Assembly (NCBI GenBank): GCA_964352775.1 | Contig: CAYGTK010000023.1 | Span: 1-29,848, forward strand | Direction: 5' to 3' | From: CAYGTK01 sp964352775 | GTDB taxonomy: Bacteria; Bacteroidota; Bacteroidia; Chitinophagales; CAIOSU01 | DNA: 29,848 bases | Shown here: piece after piece, positions 14,287 through 21,722 of the stretch | Numbering within the stretch: position 1 is the stretch's first letter | Layout of the letters: every line of letters starts with the position of its first letter | The notes under the pieces: generated by a model | The model's database searches: none | What the model was told of the DNA's origin: nothing | Seen by the model: only the letters and a program-made list of their open reading frames with translations | Translations under genes and position numbers: made by a program

Positions 14287-16458
14287 CTAATTCACCAATA
14301 CTATTACCCCCGATTTAAAAAAGGTAGGTTTAGGAGCTAAAGGAGTAGCAGTTACCAGATAGGTGTAGGTGCCCAATTCTTGCTTGGTGCCTTCATATGT
14401 TCCGTCCCAACCCCTATCGTTAAGAATGTCTCCTTCATACAGCATCTGGCCCCAGCGATTGAAGATCTGTATAGTGCCTTCCTTTATTTTAACCTGATTA
14501 GTTCGAAGCAGATCGTTAATTCCATCTCCATTTGGTGAGAAGGCCGTTGGCACAAATACATCAAAGCAATTTTCTGTCTGCTCATCGATCAAAATACTAT
14601 CACTAAAAGTGCACGTCTGTAGAATGATAGAGCCTACTATTGTTGCTGGTACGTCGGTAAAAGAAATACTTGGCGTTGTATTCCCAGTGCTCCAAACATA
14701 GGAATCACCATCAGCAGGTAATGTTAAACGAATAGAGTCGCCTAAGCAGAGGGAAGTGTCGTCGCCTAATTCTACATTTGGTTCCTGTATTACCGTTAGA
14801 GCCAAAGTATCAGTAGTCATTCCACAAAAGGAATCTGTTACTGTAAGTACAGCATCAAAAATCCCACCTTGAGGATAGATGTAACTTACTTGCTCTCCAG
14901 AAGCTATACCTGTGCCATCGCCAAAATCCCACTCCAATGTAGCTGGGCTACCAGCTATGGTAGTGTTTGAAAAATTGGCTGGCTGACCAGAGCATAAAAT
15001 TGCAAGATCTACAACCGCTTGAACATTAATATTTGGCAGTACAGTAATATCTTTTGTTATAGACGTAGTACATGCAGGAACTACGTTGTTGTCTATAACA
15101 GAAAAAGTAGCGGTATATGGACCTGGGGTTGAGAAACTGTAGGTAGGATTCTCTTGAATGGAAATTCCTCCGTCGCTAAACTCCCAGAAGTAGTCACCAA
15201 TACCTGTAGAAGTGTTGGTGAATTGTATGATCTCGTCAGGGCAGATCGTTGTTGGTGCAAAAGTGAAATCTGCAGAAAATGAACTACCCACAACTATGTC
15301 TAATGTAGCTACGTCTTGGCAGAATTCAGGCGCAGATCCTGTAACGGTCAATTCAACAGTAAAAGGTCCAGTACTAGGAAAAGTATGAATTGGGTCATTA
15401 AGATTAGAGGTAGTGCCATCACCAAAATCCCAATCTACTTGCGAGAAACCAGTACCTAGAGAGATATTCTCAAAGTTGTAAATATCATCAGAACAAGTGG
15501 CGTTAATGGTAAAATCGAGAGCAGCAGAAACCAAGTTAGGGATGGTGAAATTAAAGTTGATAGCTGGATTAGGGTTCTGACATTGGTCTAAGAAAGTGCC
15601 TGGAGGGATAGTAATTGTATAATTCCCCCCAACAGTAAGCGGAGAAGCTAGTCCAATATTTGCAAACTGTGTCAACGTTACTGAGTCACATAATAAGCCA
15701 GTTACAGAAGTAACTGCTACTGGAGCAGGTCCTGTAACGGTAATGTCGCTAGGTGTTATTGTCAATACATCGGCACAACTAATAGGCTCATTGAACTGCA
15801 TAATGAAGAAATCTTGTGCAGTGCATGAAAAAGGCTCAGTACCTGCTCCAGTGGGATTAATGCCGCTACCTATAGAAAGTATATTTGCTCCTGTTTGGTC
15901 AGCAAAATCTGCTGTACCCGTAAAGTCGACAGAGTATCCTGTATTTCCAGTTGTAAAGTTGTCTACCAATAGAAGAAAGGTTTGGCCAACCGTTACGTTA
16001 ACGGGGGCAAGAAATTGATCACCAGCAGGTCCACTTACTACATTGGCAAAACCAGGTCTCAACCCAGTTACTCCCTGGCCGAATGCATAGTTACACCTCA
16101 CTTCAGGGGCTAAGCCGGTACAGTTTATTACTTCTAATGGACTTAGTCCAGTAATGTCGAATAAGGTAAAGTCATAGTCAACTGCTCCAAGCGGAGTAAT
16201 ATCAAAGGCTAATGTTCCTCCAATTTGCACAGTAAATTGATACCAAGATGAATTATTCTCTCCATTGTCTAGGCAGATACTACAATTGGTGAGGTCGTCG
16301 GTAAGTCCACCTCCAGATGCAATTGTATTTTGAGTGAAGCTGTTATCGCATACTGGTGCCGGATCTGCAGCATCAGGATTAGTTTGTGCGCTCAACCCTA
16401 AGCAACAAATTATAAGTAGTGAACAAGTAAATAGTACCCCCCTAGTCATATAAAGCAT
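14287..16458 (-). CDS. T9SS type B cargo: PKD-repeat protein with gliding-motility-associated C-terminal domain
   Basis: 723 residues from the ATG at 16458-16456; an ATG at 16449 gives an even better signal peptide (MTRGVLFTCSLLIICCLGLSAQ) and may be the true start. The order is: signal peptide; a beta-rich N-terminal domain with paired Cys (NCSICLDNGENNSSWYQF) like a bacterial pre-peptidase domain; an Ig-like domain with FIMQFNEPISC; three PKD domains recognised by WDFGDGT, WEFSDGG and WDFGDGT; and the C-terminal type B sorting domain FVPTAFSPNGDGINDLL, IQIFNRWGQMLYEG, WDGTYEG, GTYTYLV. The sorting domain marks export by the type IX secretion system and attachment to the cell surface, as with SprB-like adhesins. 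There is no catalytic domain, so an adhesive or structural role is most likely. It is followed directly by DUF2461. Confidence 0.93.
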   Translation of the reverse strand: MLYMTRGVLFTCSLLIICCLGLSAQTNPDAADPAPVCDNSFTQNTIASGGGLTDDLTNCSICLDNGENNSSWYQFTVQIGGTLAFDITPLGAVDYDFTLFDITGLSPLEVINCTGLAPEVRCNYAFGQGVTGLRPGFANVVSGPAGDQFLAPVNVTVGQTFLLLVDNFTTGNTGYSVDFTGTADFADQTGANILSIGSGINPTGAGTEPFSCTAQDFFIMQFNEPISCADVLTITPSDITVTGPAPVAVTSVTGLLCDSVTLTQFANIGLASPLTVGGNYTITIPPGTFLDQCQNPNPAINFNFTIPNLVSAALDFTINATCSDDIYNFENISLGTGFSQVDWDFGDGTTSNLNDPIHTFPSTGPFTVELTVTGSAPEFCQDVATLDIVVGSSFSADFTFAPTTICPDEIIQFTNTSTGIGDYFWEFSDGGISIQENPTYSFSTPGPYTATFSVIDNNVVPACTTSITKDITVLPNINVQAVVDLAILCSGQPANFSNTTIAGSPATLEWDFGDGTGIASGEQVSYIYPQGGIFDAVLTVTDSFCGMTTDTLALTVIQEPNVELGDDTSLCLGDSIRLTLPADGDSYVWSTGNTTPSISFTDVPATIVGSIILQTCTFSDSILIDEQTENCFDVFVPTAFSPNGDGINDLLRTNQVKIKEGTIQIFNRWGQMLYEGDILNDRGWDGTYEGTKQELGTYTYLVTATPLAPKPTFFKSGVIVLVN

Positions 16459-16465
16459 ATTCAAC

Positions 16466-16473
16466 CAAAAGTA
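16466..16473 (-). promoter_or_regulatory. -7 promoter box TACTTTTG before the T9SS PKD-protein gene
   Basis: TACTTTTG on the minus strand is an exact TAnnTTTG match. It lies 7 bases before the ATG at 16458 and 16 bases before the ATG at 16449. It falls in the 23-base gap after the TIGR04282 gene, so the PKD gene may have its own promoter. I see no TTG at the -33 spacing. Confidence 0.4.
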
Positions 16474-16481
16474 GGATTTTT

Positions 16482-17093
16482 TTAACTAAAGGCTGGCGCT
16501 TCCGTCTCTAAAGCCCGTTCAAGATCTGCTTCGGTGTCCACATCAAATAGGCTTGGTAACAAATGGTACCCCAAGTTAAGTTCTTCCACACTTTCAATGG
16601 TTTCTTTTAGAACGCTGTTAGTACTCCATTTCTTATTTTCAAAAAGGGTGTTGTGCATAGAATTCATGCCTAGTAGGTAATACCCGCCATCATCACTCGG
16701 GCCTATCACTACATCGTTCTTTTGCAGTTGATCAAAGCCTTCTTCGATCAATTCAGCTGATAAATGGGGTAGGTCGCTACCAATTATTAGTACTGACGAA
16801 TTACCTTCAGCAAAAGCACTAGTAAAGGCGCTTGCCATGCGTACTCCTAAATCAAGGCTCTGGTTTTGCAGTTTTCTCTCGAAAAAGCCAGTGTTCCATT
16901 CGTCATTATCATCAATAAAACTACTGTAGTGAACTTGTCTATTTGCATTTACCTGCTTCACCGTTATTCTAGTGTGGTTAAGCAGCTGCTTGTAAACTTC
17001 TAGTGCCTTTTCGTCTCCAATAGTAGCGGCCAGTCTAGTTTTAGCTTTACCTAGTTCGGGATTTTTAATAAAAATGAGGAGCGCACGATCCAT
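16482..17093 (-). CDS. TIGR04282 / DUF2064 family nucleotidyl/glycosyltransferase-like protein
   Basis: 203 residues. The opening RALLIFIKNPELGKAKTRLA is the family's signature nucleotide-binding loop, followed by VLIIGSDLPHL (about 101-111), VVIGPSDDGGYYLLGM (about 128-143) and a C-terminal DVDTEADL. The fold is related to GT-A/MobA-like sugar-nucleotide enzymes. Database names for TIGR04282 mention arsenosugar biosynthesis because it occurs beside ArsS in some genomes. No ArsS, ArsM or TIGR04283 partner is visible here, so that role should not be assumed. It starts 6 bases after the rhodanese-like gene, in the same unit. The neighbouring GT operon on the other strand makes a link to glycan assembly possible but unproven. 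Confidence 0.88.
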   Translation of the reverse strand: MDRALLIFIKNPELGKAKTRLAATIGDEKALEVYKQLLNHTRITVKQVNANRQVHYSSFIDDNDEWNTGFFERKLQNQSLDLGVRMASAFTSAFAEGNSSVLIIGSDLPHLSAELIEEGFDQLQKNDVVIGPSDDGGYYLLGMNSMHNTLFENKKWSTNSVLKETIESVEELNLGYHLLPSLFDVDTEADLERALETEAPAFS

Positions 17094-17099
17094 ACTAAG

Positions 17100-17597
17100 C
17101 TAGTATACCTTTTCCCCTTCATCCAGCCATATTCCCCATTCTGGTGAATACGCGTGCATTTTTTCAGTTGCAGCTCCACTTTCATCCATTACCTCATAAC
17201 CAGCATTTTTCCATGAAAAGATGCCGCCATAAAGGTTTGATACATTAGTGAATCCTGCAGCTAATAGCTTTTCGCCTATTTTTTCGCTTCGGTAACCTAC
17301 TGTGCAGTATACCACTACAGTAGTGTTTTTATCAAGGTCTGCTACTCTAGCAATATCAAAATCATCATAACCTACCCAAATAGCACCTTCTATATGGCTC
17401 ACTTTATATTCTGCTTTTTCACGTGTGTCTAGGTAAATGACGTTCTTTTTTGACTTAGCCTCGTCACTATCAATTGTCTGTACGGTGTTTGAATAGAGTG
17501 CCCCAAGCATTAGGTCATAAGCTGAATTCTTAAGCTGGGCTTGTGCTGGTACAATAGCTAGTAGTAATAGCAATAACATGGTAGTTAAAACACGCAT
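17100..17597 (-). CDS. Exported rhodanese-like protein
   Basis: 165 residues with a signal peptide (MRVLTTMLLLLLLAIVPAQA). One rhodanese domain spans about 45-140: VIYLDTREKAEYKVSHIEGA near 53-72, the active-site loop CTVGYR at 98-103 with Cys98, and LYGGIFSWKNAGYEV near the end. A catalytic Cys is present, so sulfur- or persulfide-transfer activity is plausible, in the periplasm. Downstream, 6 bases on, is the TIGR04282 gene; rhodanese-like and TIGR04282 genes occur together in other Bacteroidota, from general knowledge. The ATG is supported by the signal peptide. It is divergent from the ferredoxin-NADP reductase gene at 17739, with 141 bases between. Confidence 0.9.
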   Translation of the reverse strand: MRVLTTMLLLLLLAIVPAQAQLKNSAYDLMLGALYSNTVQTIDSDEAKSKKNVIYLDTREKAEYKVSHIEGAIWVGYDDFDIARVADLDKNTTVVVYCTVGYRSEKIGEKLLAAGFTNVSNLYGGIFSWKNAGYEVMDESGAATEKMHAYSPEWGIWLDEGEKVY

Positions 17598-17710
17598 AGG
17601 TAGTTTTTTAGGATGAACACACTAAACTAATAGTTAGTTCTGAGTTGATGTGTAAGCTGCTAGACTTTTGCTAATGTCATTTGGATAAAGTATAATGCCT
17701 TTGGCTTTCG

Positions 17711-17718
17711 TATTTTTG
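17711..17718 (+). promoter_or_regulatory. -7 promoter box TATTTTTG before the FNR gene
   Basis: An exact TAnnTTTG match ends 20 bases before the ATG at 17739. No TTG lies 17-23 bases upstream; the nearest good one (in CATTTGG) is 27 bases away. It is the best promoter candidate in the divergent gap 17598-17738. Confidence 0.4.
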
Positions 17719-17738
17719 CTGAAGCAAAGGATAACAAG

Positions 17739-18746
17739 ATGATAACGACGGATATATGTATAATAGGAGCAGGCCCAGTAGGCTTGTTCGCAGTTTTTGA
17801 GGCGGGTTTACTAAAGATGCGCTGCCACTTAATAGATGTGCTGCCTCAAGTGGGAGGTCAATTATCAGAGATCTATCCTAAAAAACCTATTTACGACATA
17901 CCTGGTTACCCAGATATTTTGGCAGGAGATCTAGTAGATAAGCTGATGGAACAGATAGCTCCGTTCGACCCTACTTTCTCTTTGGCTGAGCGAGTGGAAG
18001 AATTGGAGAAAAAAGGCGAGGCTGATTTTATAGTAAAAACCAACCGTGGAACTGAGGTTCATGCAAAAGCTGTAGTTATAGCAGGTGGATTAGGTTGTTT
18101 TGAGCCTAGAAAACCTGAAGTAGAAGGACTAGCTGATTTTGAAGAAGGTAAGGGCGTTGATTACATGATAATCGATCCTGAGACCTATAGAGGTAAGAAA
18201 GTGATATTGGCAGGTGGTGGAGATTCGGCCTTGGATTGGACCATAGAGCTAGCTGATATAGCTAAAGAATTAACCTTAGTGCACCGAAGAACTACCTTTA
18301 GAGGAGCTCCTGATTCAGTTGAAAAAGTAATGAAGTTGGCCCATGATGGAAAGATAGAATTGCTATTGAACACCAACATTCAGTCTGTTAGCGGAAATGG
18401 AACCTTACAGAGCGTAGACTTGATAGATAAGGAAAAGAACGTGGTTGCTAAGGATGCTGAATATCTTATCCCTTTATTTGGATTGACGCCTAAGTTAGGT
18501 CCTATTGCCGAATGGGGATTGGGAATTGATGGTAATGCAATTGAAGTGAATGTAGATGATTATTCTACTAACACAAAGGGTGTATATGCTATTGGCGATA
18601 TCAATACCTACACCAATAAGTTGAAATTGATTCTTTGTGGTTTTCATGAGGCAGCCTTAATGTCGCACAGCGCTTTTAGGTATATGAACCCAGATAAGAA
18701 GTTGAACTTGAAGTATACAACAGTAAACGGAATACAAGCCTTTTAA
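17739..18746 (+). CDS. Ferredoxin--NADP reductase, thioredoxin-reductase-like type
   Basis: 335 residues. FAD motif GAGPVG at 10-15, the FNR-type phrase LPQVGGQLSEIYPKKPIYDIP at 35-55, NADPH-binding GGGDSA at 159-164, and the second FAD motif YAIGDINTY near 285-293. The CxxC redox disulfide of thioredoxin reductase is absent, which with the start and length marks the homodimeric YumC-type ferredoxin/flavodoxin--NADP reductase (EC 1.18.1.2). It would reduce ferredoxin with NADPH or the reverse, in the cytoplasm. Its natural partner is probably the [2Fe-2S] ferredoxin whose ATG shares one base with this gene's stop codon (TAATG). Confidence 0.93.
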   Translation: MITTDICIIGAGPVGLFAVFEAGLLKMRCHLIDVLPQVGGQLSEIYPKKPIYDIPGYPDILAGDLVDKLMEQIAPFDPTFSLAERVEELEKKGEADFIVKTNRGTEVHAKAVVIAGGLGCFEPRKPEVEGLADFEEGKGVDYMIIDPETYRGKKVILAGGGDSALDWTIELADIAKELTLVHRRTTFRGAPDSVEKVMKLAHDGKIELLLNTNIQSVSGNGTLQSVDLIDKEKNVVAKDAEYLIPLFGLTPKLGPIAEWGLGIDGNAIEVNVDDYSTNTKGVYAIGDINTYTNKLKLILCGFHEAALMSHSAFRYMNPDKKLNLKYTTVNGIQAF

Positions 18747-19072
18747 TGGAAGATGCAGTAACAGTATATGTAGTTGGTGAAGATGACAAGCGCACAGCGG
18801 TAGAAGTGCCTTTGGGTATGTCGTTGAGTTTGATGGAAGTGCTAAAAGGCACTGGCTATGATATTAAGGCCACTTGTGGTGGTATGGCTTTGTGTGCTAC
18901 TTGCCATATTCAAGTGTTAGAAGGTTTGGATGACCTGCATGAAGCGGAAGACGATGAGCTAGATATGCTTGACACTATACCGAATTTGACAGACGAAAGT
19001 CGTCTTTCCTGCCAATTGAAGGCTAACGAACAAATGGAAGGCTTGGTGTTTCGCGTTCTTGGCGAAGAATAG
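18746..19072 (+). CDS. [2Fe-2S] ferredoxin, adrenodoxin type
   Basis: 108 residues. Cluster ligands Cys44, Cys50, Cys53 (CGGMALCATC) and Cys89 (RLSCQL) give the C-x5-C-x2-C...C spacing of adrenodoxin/ISC-type [2Fe-2S] ferredoxins rather than the plant C-x4-C spacing. An acidic helix (HEAEDDELDML) between ligands matches the interaction helix of that type. The gene overlaps the FNR gene by one base, so the two are made together and form an NADPH-to-ferredoxin electron pair. The acceptor (for example a monooxygenase, a P450, or Fe-S cluster assembly) is not in this window. Confidence 0.95.
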   Translation: MEDAVTVYVVGEDDKRTAVEVPLGMSLSLMEVLKGTGYDIKATCGGMALCATCHIQVLEGLDDLHEAEDDELDMLDTIPNLTDESRLSCQLKANEQMEGLVFRVLGEE

Positions 19073-19139
19073 GCTCTTAACTGAACTTCTTTCTTAGGGA
19101 AAACCTTACATTTAGGATCCTTAAAAAAGAGAGTAAACT

Positions 19140-20279
19140 ATGAAGTTCGGAACGAAAGCAATACATGCTGGTGTAGCACCTGATGAGGCTACTGGAGCAA
19201 TAATGACCCCTATTTACCAAACTAGTACTTATGTGCAAGATGCTGTAGGCAAGCATAAAGGCTATGAATACTCACGCACAGGAAATCCAACGCGTATAGC
19301 TTTGGAAAAAAATCTTGCAGCGCTAGAGAATGGTAAGCACGGACTAGCATTTGGTAGTGGTATGGCCGCTAGCGATGCCATTATAAAGCTACTTCGTCCT
19401 AATGATGAAGTTATTTCTACTAACGATCTGTATGGCGGTAGTTACCGTATGTTCACTAAGGTTTTTAGTCACTTTGGTATTAAGTTCAACTTTACTGATA
19501 TGACTAATGTAGATGCTGTAGCATCGTTGGTTAATGAGAATACTAAGATGTTATGGGTAGAAACGCCTACCAACCCGATGCTAAATGTCATCGATATTGA
19601 AGCAATGGCCGAAATAGCTAAGAAGCATGATCTTATACTAGTAGTAGATAATACATTTGCTACACCTTACTTACAGTCGCCATTAGATCTTGGTGCAGAT
19701 CTGATAATTCATTCTGCCACCAAATATTTAGGTGGACACTCAGATGTAGTATTAGGTGCGGTTGTGACTAAACGCGATGACTTAGCAGAACAGCTTTACT
19801 TCATTCAAAACACCTGTGGTGCAGTGCCTGGTCCACAAGATAGTTTCTTAGTACTTCGTGGTATTAAAACCTTGCATTTACGTGTACAGCGTCATTGCGA
19901 AAACGGAGAAGCAGTCGCTACTTTCTTAAAGAACCATCCAAAAGTGGGTAATGTAGTTTGGCCAGGTTTTGAAAATCATGCAGGTCATCAAGTAGCTAAA
20001 AAGCAAATGCGTGGTTTTGGTGGAATGGTATCGTTCAGTTTAGCTGAGGATTCTTTGGAGGCAGCTACAAAAGTGATGGAAGCTACGAAGCTATTTTCTC
20101 TTGCAGAATCTTTAGGTGGTGTAGAATCATTGATAGGTCATCCAGCATCTATGACACACGCGGCTATTCCAAAAGAAGAGCGGGAGAAAACGGGAGTTGT
20201 TGATTCGTTGATACGTTTAAGTATTGGTGTAGAAGATGCTGAGGACCTTATAGAGGACCTTAACCAAGCTTTAGGGTAA
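19140..20279 (+). CDS. Cystathionine gamma-synthase / gamma-lyase family PLP enzyme
   Basis: 379 residues, full length for Cys/Met-metabolism PLP enzymes. YSRTGNPTR (45-52) binds the cofactor phosphate from the neighbouring subunit, ETPTNP is at 141-146, and the PLP lysine is Lys195 in SATKYLGGHSD. The C-terminal SLGGVESLIGHPASMTHA is the classic family signature. Synthase and lyase (MetB, MccB/CGL) cannot be separated safely by motif; the database term for Bacteroidota homologues is usually cystathionine gamma-synthase. The enzyme works in the transsulfuration and methionine route. A weak promoter-like box TACATTTA at 19107-19114 lies 25 bases before the ATG. It is followed at 3 bases by the TIGR02757 gene. 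Confidence 0.92.
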   Translation: MKFGTKAIHAGVAPDEATGAIMTPIYQTSTYVQDAVGKHKGYEYSRTGNPTRIALEKNLAALENGKHGLAFGSGMAASDAIIKLLRPNDEVISTNDLYGGSYRMFTKVFSHFGIKFNFTDMTNVDAVASLVNENTKMLWVETPTNPMLNVIDIEAMAEIAKKHDLILVVDNTFATPYLQSPLDLGADLIIHSATKYLGGHSDVVLGAVVTKRDDLAEQLYFIQNTCGAVPGPQDSFLVLRGIKTLHLRVQRHCENGEAVATFLKNHPKVGNVVWPGFENHAGHQVAKKQMRGFGGMVSFSLAEDSLEAATKVMEATKLFSLAESLGGVESLIGHPASMTHAAIPKEEREKTGVVDSLIRLSIGVEDAEDLIEDLNQALG

Positions 20280-20282
20280 GGG

Positions 20283-21074
20283 ATGCTTTCCAAAAGAAGG
20301 ATAGCCAAACTAAAACCCTTTTTAGACGAAAAAGTAGCGGAGTACAATTGCGAAGACTTTGTGCCTGACGACCCTATATCCATTCCTCATCGGTTCGAGA
20401 AGCTGCAGGATAAGGAGATAATGGCATTTTTTGCCGCTATGTTAGCATGGGGCCAGCGGAAAACAATAATTAACAATTGTAATAAGCTTATCGACTACTT
20501 TGATGGTGAGCCTTATCAGTTCATGTTACATCATACTGAAAGTGACCTCAAAAGGCTAGTAGGCTTTGTTCATCGCACTTATAATGATACCGATCTACTG
20601 TATTTCGTTTCTTTCTTTCATCGTTTTTATAGTGAGAACAACAGTTTAGAATATGCCTTTAGTCAGCATATTAAAGAAGAAGATACAAACGCTAGAGCTG
20701 CCTTGATAGGTTTTCACAACTACTTTTTTGATAACGAAAATGCGCCACAGCGGACTCGTAAGCATGTAGCTACGCCTGCTCGTAATTCTGCCTGTAAGCG
20801 AATGAATATGTTCTTACGCTGGATGGTTCGTGATGATGATTGCGGAGTAGATATGGGCCTTTGGAAAACGCTTAAACCTAGTATGCTCTTTTGTCCGCTG
20901 GATGTACATGTAGAGCGGGTAGCCCGAAATTTAGGATTACTTACCGTTAAGCAAAGTAATTGGAAAGCAGTAGAGGAACTAACAGCGAACTTGAGGTTGC
21001 TAGATAAAGATGACCCAGTAAAGTACGACTTAGCCTTATTCGGTTTAGGCGTGGTAGAGAAGCATTATATTTAA
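20283..21074 (+). CDS. TIGR02757 / DUF2400 family protein
   Basis: 263 residues, normal family length. Recognised by the N-terminal PHRFEKLQDKEIMAFFAAML, AWGQRKTIINNCNKL and the C-terminal CPLDVHVERVARNLGLL, the conserved core of DUF2400. The helical pattern, with a late LDxHV-like motif, resembles the HhH-GPD DNA-glycosylase fold, which has been proposed for the family; the catalytic activity is not established. It is cytoplasmic. It starts 3 bases after the cystathionine gamma-synthase gene and is followed 2 bases later by a small unknown gene, so all three are likely co-transcribed. Confidence 0.88.
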   Translation: MLSKRRIAKLKPFLDEKVAEYNCEDFVPDDPISIPHRFEKLQDKEIMAFFAAMLAWGQRKTIINNCNKLIDYFDGEPYQFMLHHTESDLKRLVGFVHRTYNDTDLLYFVSFFHRFYSENNSLEYAFSQHIKEEDTNARAALIGFHNYFFDNENAPQRTRKHVATPARNSACKRMNMFLRWMVRDDDCGVDMGLWKTLKPSMLFCPLDVHVERVARNLGLLTVKQSNWKAVEELTANLRLLDKDDPVKYDLALFGLGVVEKHYI

Positions 21075-21076
21075 GA

Positions 21077-21394
21077 ATGGCTACCCAAGAACAATTGCAG
21101 CTTACAGCAAGCGACTTAGCAAGTGCTTTTGAACTTAGCCCTGTTGAGGATACTGATATGGATAAGCTTCGGGCTTGGCTGTCAGAACACCTTCGCTACC
21201 TTATAGACCGCGATGTAGACTACTTGATGCAAGTACTTTACCGAATAGATGTGAACGAGTATAATGTAAAACGTGCTTTGGCCACTTTGCCACTAGATGA
21301 AGCCATTGAGCAGGTAGCGCAATTGATAATTGACCGACAGTTACAAAAAGTAGTTACTCGCCAACAATATCCACAACCAAAAGGCGATTGGTAA
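21077..21394 (+). CDS. Small conserved-looking cytoplasmic protein, unknown
   Basis: 105 residues, no signal or membrane segment. It reads as mostly alpha-helical: LTASDLASAFEL, TDMDKLRAWLSEHLRYLIDRD, YLMQVLYRIDVNEYNVKRAL, LDEAIEQVAQLIIDRQLQKVV. I do not recognise a named domain. The start is 2 bases after the TIGR02757 stop, and the codon and composition pattern matches the neighbours, so it is a real gene of that operon. The phrase RIDVNE is seen in small Bacteroidota proteins I recall only vaguely, so no function is offered. Confidence 0.75.
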   Translation: MATQEQLQLTASDLASAFELSPVEDTDMDKLRAWLSEHLRYLIDRDVDYLMQVLYRIDVNEYNVKRALATLPLDEAIEQVAQLIIDRQLQKVVTRQQYPQPKGDW

Positions 21395-21418
21395 TGCCGT
21401 TGTGTGAGTTTATATTTG
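21388..21418 (+). promoter_or_regulatory. Promoter TTG-N20-TATATTTG for the zinc-ribbon/FAH operon
   Basis: TTG at 21388-21390, a 20-base spacer, then TATATTTG at 21411-21418, a full match to the Bacteroidota consensus. The box ends only 4 bases before the ATG at 21423, and a TGA sits in frame directly before that ATG, so the start cannot be moved upstream. Transcription should therefore begin at or near the A of ATG, giving a leaderless mRNA. Confidence 0.6.
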
Positions 21419-21422
21419 TTGA

Positions 21423-21722
21423 ATGTTTAGCGACGACATTTTTTGGTTCATACTGGCTGTAATTTTATTCTACATCATAGTAGTCATCATTCGGCTTACA
21501 GGAAAATTCCAAAAAGGGAAATGCCCAAGTTGTGAAGGGCGATTGACCAGAATACAAAGAGAATTTGGCGATAAGTTATTGATGGCACTCACACTTGGTC
21601 TCCTGCCATTTCGTCGTTATAAGTGCAAGCATTGCAGCTGGGAAGGTATCCGCTGGAGTAAACGAAAAGAAAAAAAACCATCAGACCCCTTACCGCATGA
21701 AACTCGTAAGCTATCTAAATAA
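21423..21722 (+). CDS. Small membrane protein with zinc-ribbon (two CxxC)
   Basis: 99 residues. One membrane helix (about 7-26) is followed by a cytoplasmic domain with CPSC (about 34-37) and CKHC (about 68-71), two CxxC knuckles 30 residues apart, as in a zinc ribbon. The C-terminus is strongly basic (RWSKRKEKKPSD). Function unknown; a membrane-tethered zinc ribbon may bind nucleic acid or another protein. A consensus promoter directly before it starts the operon. Its last 26 bases overlap the start of the FAH-family gene in another frame. Confidence 0.8.
   Translation: MFSDDIFWFILAVILFYIIVVIIRLTGKFQKGKCPSCEGRLTRIQREFGDKLLMALTLGLLPFRRYKCKHCSWEGIRWSKRKEKKPSDPLPHETRKLSK

Noticed and set aside
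16459..16464. TTG start for the T9SS PKD protein
   Set aside because: ATG codons at 16458 and 16449 follow directly and give a proper signal peptide.
17715..17728. Small hairpin TTTGC-TGAA-GCAAA overlapping the FNR promoter box
   Set aside because: Five base pairs only, and half of it is the -7 box itself; no evidence of a regulator.
20242..20263. Direct repeat of GAGGACCTTA, 12 bases apart
   Set aside because: It encodes the repeated EDL residues at the end of the cystathionine gamma-synthase and has no sign of a mobile or regulatory role.
21595..21696. Upstream in-frame start for the FAH-family gene
   Set aside because: The extra 34 residues overlap the zinc-ribbon gene in another frame and do not resemble the family; MKLVSYL at 21697 is the natural start.
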